Origin: Thermoguttaceae bacterium
GTDB taxonomy: Bacteria; Planctomycetota; Planctomycetia; Pirellulales; Thermoguttaceae
DNA: 36,797 nucleotides
Assembly: GCA_017937685.1 (NCBI GenBank)
Contig: JAGBDD010000061.1
Coordinates: 1 to 36,797 of the forward strand
Reading direction: 5' to 3'
The first letter of the stretch is position 1; every line of letters starts with the position of its first letter. A program made the position numbers and the translations under genes. The notes under the pieces are model-generated. The model was not told where the DNA came from. It did no database searches and was given only the letters and a program-made list of their open reading frames with translations. This document shows, piece after piece, positions 34,163-36,797 of this stretch.

Positions 34163-34190
34163 TTGACGCGGCGGTTAAAGCGGGTATAAT
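34163..34190 (+). promoter_or_regulatory. Promoter of uvrB
   Basis: Near-consensus TTGACG (34163-34168) and perfect TATAAT (34185-34190) with a 16-base spacer, 88 bases before the start. A 12-base palindrome CGGAAATTTCCG lies at 34114-34125, upstream of the -35 box. No E. coli-type or Bacillus-type LexA box is seen. Confidence 0.8.
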
Positions 34191-34278
34191 TAACGGTTCG
34201 AGCGTCGACGTCGTTGCGGCGCTCTCTTTGGAAAAGCGACCACGCGATTTTCAACGAGCGAAGGAGCGAAAAAGCGCG

Positions 34279-36375
34279 ATGATGTTCGATTTGCAGAAAC
34301 CGTTCGAACCGTCCGGAGACCAACCGAAGGCGATTCGCGCGCTCGTCGACGGCTTTCGGAACGGCGCGAAAAAACAAACGCTCCTCGGCGTTACCGGCTC
34401 CGGGAAGACGTTCACGATGGCGAACGTCATTCAGGAACTGCAGCGACCCGCGCTCGTTTTGTCGCATAATAAAACGTTGGCGGCGCAACTTTACGACGAA
34501 TTTAAAGCGTTTTTCCCGAACAACGCCGTCTCCTACTTCGTCAGCTATTACGACTATTATCAGCCGGAAGCCTATATTCCGCAACGGGATATTTACATCG
34601 AAAAGGACGCGTCGATCAACGACGAAATCGACCGTTTGCGCCTCGCCGCCACCAGTTCGCTCGTCAGCCGCCAAGACGTGATCGTCGTCGCCAGCGTCAG
34701 CTCGATTTACGGCTTGGGCTCGCCGGAAGACTACAAGAATTTGACCGTTTCGCTCCGCGTCGGCGACGAGATGGATCGGGACGACTTGTTGCGTCGGCTC
34801 GTCGACATTCAGTACGAGCGGAACGACGTCGCCTTCGAACGCGGGCAGTTTCGCGTCCGCGGCGACTCGGTCGAGGTTCGCCTCTCTTACGAGGAATACG
34901 CCCTGCGCGTCGAGTTTTGGGGCGACGAGATCGAAGCGTTAAGTCTCGTCAATCCGACGACTTGCGAAAAAATCGGCGCCGTTCAAGACGCGTTTATTTA
35001 CCCGGCGAAACACTTCGTCTTGCCGGAGGAGCGGATTCAAAGCGCGATCGAGCGCATCGAAGTCGAGTTGGCGGCGCAGGTGAAAAAGTTCCGCGACCAA
35101 GGAAAACTCCTCGAAGCGCAACGGCTCCAAGCGCGAACGCGGTACGATATGGAGCTGATGCAGGAAATCGGCTTTTGCCCGGGTATCGAAAATTACAGCG
35201 CGATTCTCGCCGACCGCAAACCGGGCGAGCCGCCGGAAACGCTCTTCAGCTTCTTTCCGGACGATTTCCTCCTCTTCGTCGACGAGTCGCACGTTACGAT
35301 TCCGCAAATCCGCGCGATGTTCGCCGGAGACCAAGCGCGCAAAAAGAATTTGATCGAACACGGGTTCCGCCTCCCGAGCGCCCTCGACAACCGCCCGCTT
35401 AAGTTCGACGAATGGGAAAAGCGCGTCGACAAAGTCGTTTTCGTCAGCGCGACGCCCGCCGAATACGAGATTAAAGCGTCGGACGGTCGCGTCGTCGAAC
35501 AAGCGATCCGACCGACCGGGCTTCTCGACCCCGTTATCGAAGTCGTTCCGGCGGATATTCAAATTAAACACTTGCGCGAGCAGATTTTAGAGCGCGTCGC
35601 CAAGAAGGAGCGCGTCTTGGTAACGGCGCTGACGAAGCGGCTCGCCGAAGACGTCGCGTCGTATTTTACGCAAGAAAACATCAAGTGCCGTTGGTTGCAC
35701 AGCGAACTCGACGCGTTTGAACGGGTCGAACTTTTGCGCGACTTGCGCAACGGCGTTTTCGACGTCTTGGTCGGCGTCAACCTCCTCCGCGAAGGGCTCG
35801 ACCTCCCGGAAGCGTCGCTCGTCGCGATTCTCGACGCCGACAAAGAAGGCTTCCTGCGGAGCGAAACGTCGCTGATTCAAACGATCGGGCGGAGCGCGCG
35901 GAACGTCAACGCGAAAGTTATCCTTTACGCCGACAAAATCACCGACTCGATGCGCAAAGCGATCGACGAAACGGAGCGCCGCCGTCGGTTGCAACAGGCG
36001 TACAACGAGGAACACGGCATTACGCCGGAGACGGTCAAACGCGGCGTTCGGGCCGGCATCGACGCGGAAATCGCCGCTCGCGAACGAGCGAACGAAGCGG
36101 CCGGCGTCGGCGACGAACAAGAATATATCACTCGCGAATACGTCGCCGCGCTCGAAAAAGAGATGCTCGAAGCCGCCGACGCGCTCGAATTCGAACGAGC
36201 GGCGGAACTGCGCGACCAAGTCGAAGCGCTCCGCGAACAAATCGGGAAGAAAACGACCGTCGCCGAGTTCGAACGCCAATCGAGAAAGAGCGGGCGAGGG
36301 CGCGGACGCGGCAAACGGGGCGCTCGCGACGGCTCTTCGACCGGACGTTCCCGCGTTCCGAAACCGGAGCGTTAA
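34279..36375 (+). CDS. uvrB: UvrABC system protein B
   Basis: Damage-verification helicase of nucleotide excision repair; it receives damaged DNA from UvrA and recruits UvrC. Walker [10 protein letters not shown] (37-45), the beta-hairpin that inserts between strands [13 protein letters not shown] (89-101), motif II LFVDESH (about 332-338), helicase motifs [14 protein letters not shown] and QTIGRSARN, and a C-terminal UVR domain ([24 protein letters not shown]). A short Gly/Arg-rich tail ends the protein. 698 aa, normal length. The ATG was chosen from two adjacent ATGs; AAGGAG lies 12 bases before it. A TTG at 34228 would add 17 non-conserved residues. Strong promoter upstream. Next gene 74 bases downstream. 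Confidence 0.97.
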   Translation: MMFDLQKPFEPSGDQPKAIRALVDGFRNGAKKQTLLGVTGSGKTFTMANVIQELQRPALVLSHNKTLAAQLYDEFKAFFPNNAVSYFVSYYDYYQPEAYIPQRDIYIEKDASINDEIDRLRLAATSSLVSRQDVIVVASVSSIYGLGSPEDYKNLTVSLRVGDEMDRDDLLRRLVDIQYERNDVAFERGQFRVRGDSVEVRLSYEEYALRVEFWGDEIEALSLVNPTTCEKIGAVQDAFIYPAKHFVLPEERIQSAIERIEVELAAQVKKFRDQGKLLEAQRLQARTRYDMELMQEIGFCPGIENYSAILADRKPGEPPETLFSFFPDDFLLFVDESHVTIPQIRAMFAGDQARKKNLIEHGFRLPSALDNRPLKFDEWEKRVDKVVFVSATPAEYEIKASDGRVVEQAIRPTGLLDPVIEVVPADIQIKHLREQILERVAKKERVLVTALTKRLAEDVASYFTQENIKCRWLHSELDAFERVELLRDLRNGVFDVLVGVNLLREGLDLPEASLVAILDADKEGFLRSETSLIQTIGRSARNVNAKVILYADKITDSMRKAIDETERRRRLQQAYNEEHGITPETVKRGVRAGIDAEIAARERANEAAGVGDEQEYITREYVAALEKEMLEAADALEFERAAELRDQVEALREQIGKKTTVAEFERQSRKSGRGRGRGKRGARDGSSTGRSRVPKPER

Positions 36376-36449
36376 TCGGCGTCGCCCAAAAGAGAAAAAA
36401 CGAATTTTTTAACGTTGAAAACCGTTTAAAAACAAAGGAATAAAAGAAA

Positions 36450-36797
36450 ATGAGCGAACCGACTCGAACCGAACTTTACGAAGCGATCGTCGAAGGCGAC
36501 GTCGCCTCCGCCGCCGACGCGACGCAAACGCTGATCGACGCCGGATTGTCTGCCGACGAAATTTTGGACGGAAGCGTCGTTCCGGCGATGGACGAAGTCG
36601 GCCGCCTCTTCGACGAAGGGGAATATTTCGTTCCGGAACTCCTAATGGCGTCGAAAGCGACGCAAATCGCGATGGGGCTCTTGAACCCGATGATGATTAG
36701 CGCGGGCGTCGAGAAAATCGGCTGCGTCGTTATCGGAACGGTCAAGGGCGATATGCACGACATTGGGAAAAATCTCGTCGCCGCGATGCTCGAAGGC
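36450..36797 (+). CDS. Corrinoid (B12)-binding methyltransferase protein, partial
   Basis: The first 116 residues are present; the window ends inside the gene. The N-terminal helical cap domain (EAIVEGDVASAADATQTLID, then FDEGEYFVPELLMASKA) is followed by the start of the cobalamin-binding Rossmann domain with the base-off histidine motif GTVKGDMHDIGKNLV (D101, H103, G106). This matches corrinoid proteins of MtbC/MttC/MtmC type or the MetH cobalamin module. The stand-alone form with short cap suggests a cognate corrinoid protein that carries methyl groups from methylamines, methanol or methoxy compounds, typical of anaerobes. ATG start with AAAGGA 10 bases upstream. Whether methyltransferase genes follow is outside the window. 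Confidence 0.9.
   Translation, partial: MSEPTRTELYEAIVEGDVASAADATQTLIDAGLSADEILDGSVVPAMDEVGRLFDEGEYFVPELLMASKATQIAMGLLNPMMISAGVEKIGCVVIGTVKGDMHDIGKNLVAAMLEG

Overview
The window looks like chromosomal DNA of an anaerobic or gut-type planctomycete. The clues are a Tat-exported Gfo/Idh/MocA oxidoreductase, a GH10-like protein of a type I associate with planctomycetes, a GspK-like pseudopilin with no neighbouring secretion genes, a corrinoid protein after uvrB, and a very strong preference for NCG codons (TCG, CCG, ACG, GCG). The taxonomic call is an inference from gene content; there is no rRNA here.

Layout. (1) 78-4647, plus strand: proS and alaS, each followed by a terminator-like hairpin. 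(2) 4772-18084, minus strand: one tightly spaced block of fifteen phage-type genes. In transcription order these are an HTH/zinc-ribbon protein, a permuted papain-like hydrolase, a membrane-anchored trypsin-like protease, a TM/coiled-coil protein, a ParB-like protein, an ABC-ATPase/GNAT fusion, TerS-like, TerL, portal, prohead protease/scaffold, major capsid protein and four small or uncharacterised structural candidates. The block fills the space between alaS and an ABC-F gene exactly. It has no recognisable tail, integrase, replication or repressor gene. (3) 18573-20758: an ABC-F ATPase broken by a one-base frameshift. (4) 20815-24522: a 41-residue MetS-like membrane peptide followed by two tandem NSS-family sodium symporters. 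(5) 24672-25742: LptB, a strong terminator and a minisatellite of seven ~53-bp units. (6) 26304-27806, minus strand: the Tat-exported oxidoreductase. (7) 28240-32277: the GH10-like protein and the GspK-like protein. (8) 32422-32496: tRNA-Ile(GAT) with its own promoter and terminator. (9) 32877-36797: a cytoplasmic Gfo/Idh/MocA protein, uvrB behind a near-consensus promoter, and the start of a corrinoid-binding protein cut by the window end.

The most unusual item is the tail-less head/packaging block. TerS, TerL, portal, protease and capsid form a coherent set for building and filling an HK97-type head. ParB-like plus ABC-GNAT may act on the packaged DNA. The two hydrolases and the TM/coiled-coil protein could form a release or entry cassette. 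Possible explanations are a decayed prophage, a satellite comparable to capsid-forming PICIs that borrows tails, or a domesticated gene-transfer-agent-like particle. The sequence alone does not choose between them.

Because of the NCG codon bias, antisense frames are often free of stops, so many long overlapping ORFs here are not genes.
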